Positions 6,164-7,167 of a stretch of DNA of 7,167 bases are shown here, in pieces. A model generated the notes under the pieces. That model made no database searches and had not been told where the DNA came from. It worked only from the letters and a program-made list of their open reading frames with translations. A program made the position numbers and the translations under genes. The stretch is from CAZGYE01 sp964530165 (lineage in GTDB: Bacteria; Planctomycetota; Planctomycetia; Planctomycetales; Planctomycetaceae), in assembly GCA_964530165.1 (NCBI GenBank), contig CAZGYE010000300.1, forward strand, positions 1 to 7,167, in the 5' to 3' direction. The number at the start of each line of letters is the position of its first letter. Within the stretch, counting starts at the first letter, position 1.

Positions 6164-7167
6164 ATGAAGATCAAAGCCGAAGGCGTTTCCTGTTTGCGTC
6201 TCGTTCGTTTGGCGCTCGGCCGCCTGCGATCTCGGTGTACGCTGCTGGTCGTTGCTCTCGTTGCTCTCGTGACCGTTTTGCTGCCGGCCTCGTTCATGGC
6301 CGGGGTGTTGGCGCAACCCACGCGGGGGCTCTATGAGTTCAGAAGGCAGGTGGCCACGTTCGTACGGGCCGTCCAGGGTTTCAAATACAGGTTGACCACG
6401 TCGCCAAGACGTTTGGTTTTGGACGTCAAATACAAACATTTCAAGAAGCTGGAATACCAACGCGAACAGGCCCTCGCACAGGGCCTGCGTTTTGGACGTC
6501 CGGACGATTATGTGCCGGCGAAGGTCCAGTGGAACAATCGTTCGTTGCGGGCGAAAATTCGCCTGAAGGGGACTTTCGCCGATCATTGGAGCGACCCCCG
6601 CAAATGGTCTTTCAACGTGAAGCTCGGCGGCGACGGGACGCTGCTGGGCATGAAGCGGTTCTCGCTGCAAAACCCGACCACACGCGACTACGTTTGGGAG
6701 TGGCTGTATATGAAGGCGCTCGGACGCGAAGGTCTGATCGCCAGCCGTTTTGAATTCGTGGAGGTGGTCCTGAACGGCAAGAACCTGGGCCTGTATGCCC
6801 TGGAAGAACATTACGGCCGGCGGATGATCGAGCACAACGCGCTTCGCGGCGGACCGATCGTGGGGTTCAACCAGGACTTGGCCATCCAGTGGTGCGTGTT
6901 CCACCGCAGCGACATCGGCACGGCACGTCAACGATGTGGTTTCTGGGCAAGTCCGATCGACGGCTCGCAGACGTCCAAGCTCCAGCGGGGCGCGCCCGAG
7001 TTCGCTCAGTACGAAAAAGCCGTCACGCTGTTGGAATCGTTCCGCCGAGGGACGCGTCGTGCGTCGCAGGTGTTCGATATCGATCAAGTGGCGACCGTGA
7101 TGGCTTTGCGGGCATTGTTCGGATCGAAAGAAATGGATTGGATGGACATCAAGTTCTACTTGAATCC
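6164..7167 (+). CDS. CotH kinase-family protein (3' end outside window)
   Basis: Partial gene: 334 codons are visible, still open at the window edge. An N-terminal membrane anchor (about 26-48, LLVVALVALVTVLLPASFMAGVLA) follows a basic start, placing the rest outside the cytoplasm. LRAKIRLKGTFADHW (128-142), KWSFNVKL (147-154) and MKRFSLQNP (163-171) match the early CotH fold. FEFVEVVLNGKNLGLYALEEHY (196-217) is the family's conserved F-V-E-x-x-L-N-G-x-x-x-G-x-Y-x-L-x-E segment. MDWMDIKFYLN (324-334) leads towards the region where the catalytic Asp residues of CotH kinases lie, which is beyond the window. Spore-coat CotH phosphorylates CotB and CotG; the target here is unknown. ATG directly follows the TGA of the DUF4956 gene (TGAATG), with GAGG at 6150-6153 as a moderate ribosome binding site inside that gene. 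Confidence 0.88.
   Translation, partial: MKIKAEGVSCLRLVRLALGRLRSRCTLLVVALVALVTVLLPASFMAGVLAQPTRGLYEFRRQVATFVRAVQGFKYRLTTSPRRLVLDVKYKHFKKLEYQREQALAQGLRFGRPDDYVPAKVQWNNRSLRAKIRLKGTFADHWSDPRKWSFNVKLGGDGTLLGMKRFSLQNPTTRDYVWEWLYMKALGREGLIASRFEFVEVVLNGKNLGLYALEEHYGRRMIEHNALRGGPIVGFNQDLAIQWCVFHRSDIGTARQRCGFWASPIDGSQTSKLQRGAPEFAQYEKAVTLLESFRRGTRRASQVFDIDQVATVMALRALFGSKEMDWMDIKFYLN

Noticed and set aside
6020..7087. A 355-codon minus-strand frame opposite the DUF4956-CotH genes
   Set aside because: It spans two convincing plus-strand genes with family motifs and has no domain of its own.

Overview
The window looks like chromosomal DNA from a planctomycete (Pirellulales-type). Three things point there: a giant secreted repeat protein whose N-terminus carries the LE-x-R-x-LLS motif typical of planctomycete exported proteins, a Tat-exported Gfo/Idh/MocA oxidoreductase of the kind these genomes hold in many copies, and generally GC-rich coding sequence. 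This is a judgement from motifs, not a database match.

Layout: (1) Bases 1-248 are a leader with no convincing gene. (2) Bases 249-3461 (+) encode a protein of about 1070 residues: an N-terminal export region, seven FG-GAP/VCBS-type blades with Ca2+-loop motifs, a linker, then 39 in-register nine-residue RTX-type repeats in two blocks (28 + 11). (3) After a 51-bp convergent gap, bases 3513-4895 (-) encode a Tat-signal Gfo/Idh/MocA oxidoreductase. (4) Bases 4896-5476 are a 581-bp divergent intergenic region. It holds a 156-bp palindromic, MITE-like insertion flanked by 12-bp direct repeats, a separate perfect 8-bp stem-loop, a short direct repeat and a plausible sigma-70 promoter. (5) Bases 5477-6163 (+) encode a DUF4956-type membrane protein. 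Directly after its stop codon (TGAATG junction), a CotH-family protein starts at 6164 and runs off the end of the window.

The DUF4956 and CotH genes clearly form one transcription unit and probably act together at the membrane or cell surface. The repeat protein and the oxidoreductase are convergent neighbours with no demonstrated functional link. The least routine signals are the small palindromic element with its apparent target-site duplication and the very regular RTX array fused to a seven-blade propeller.
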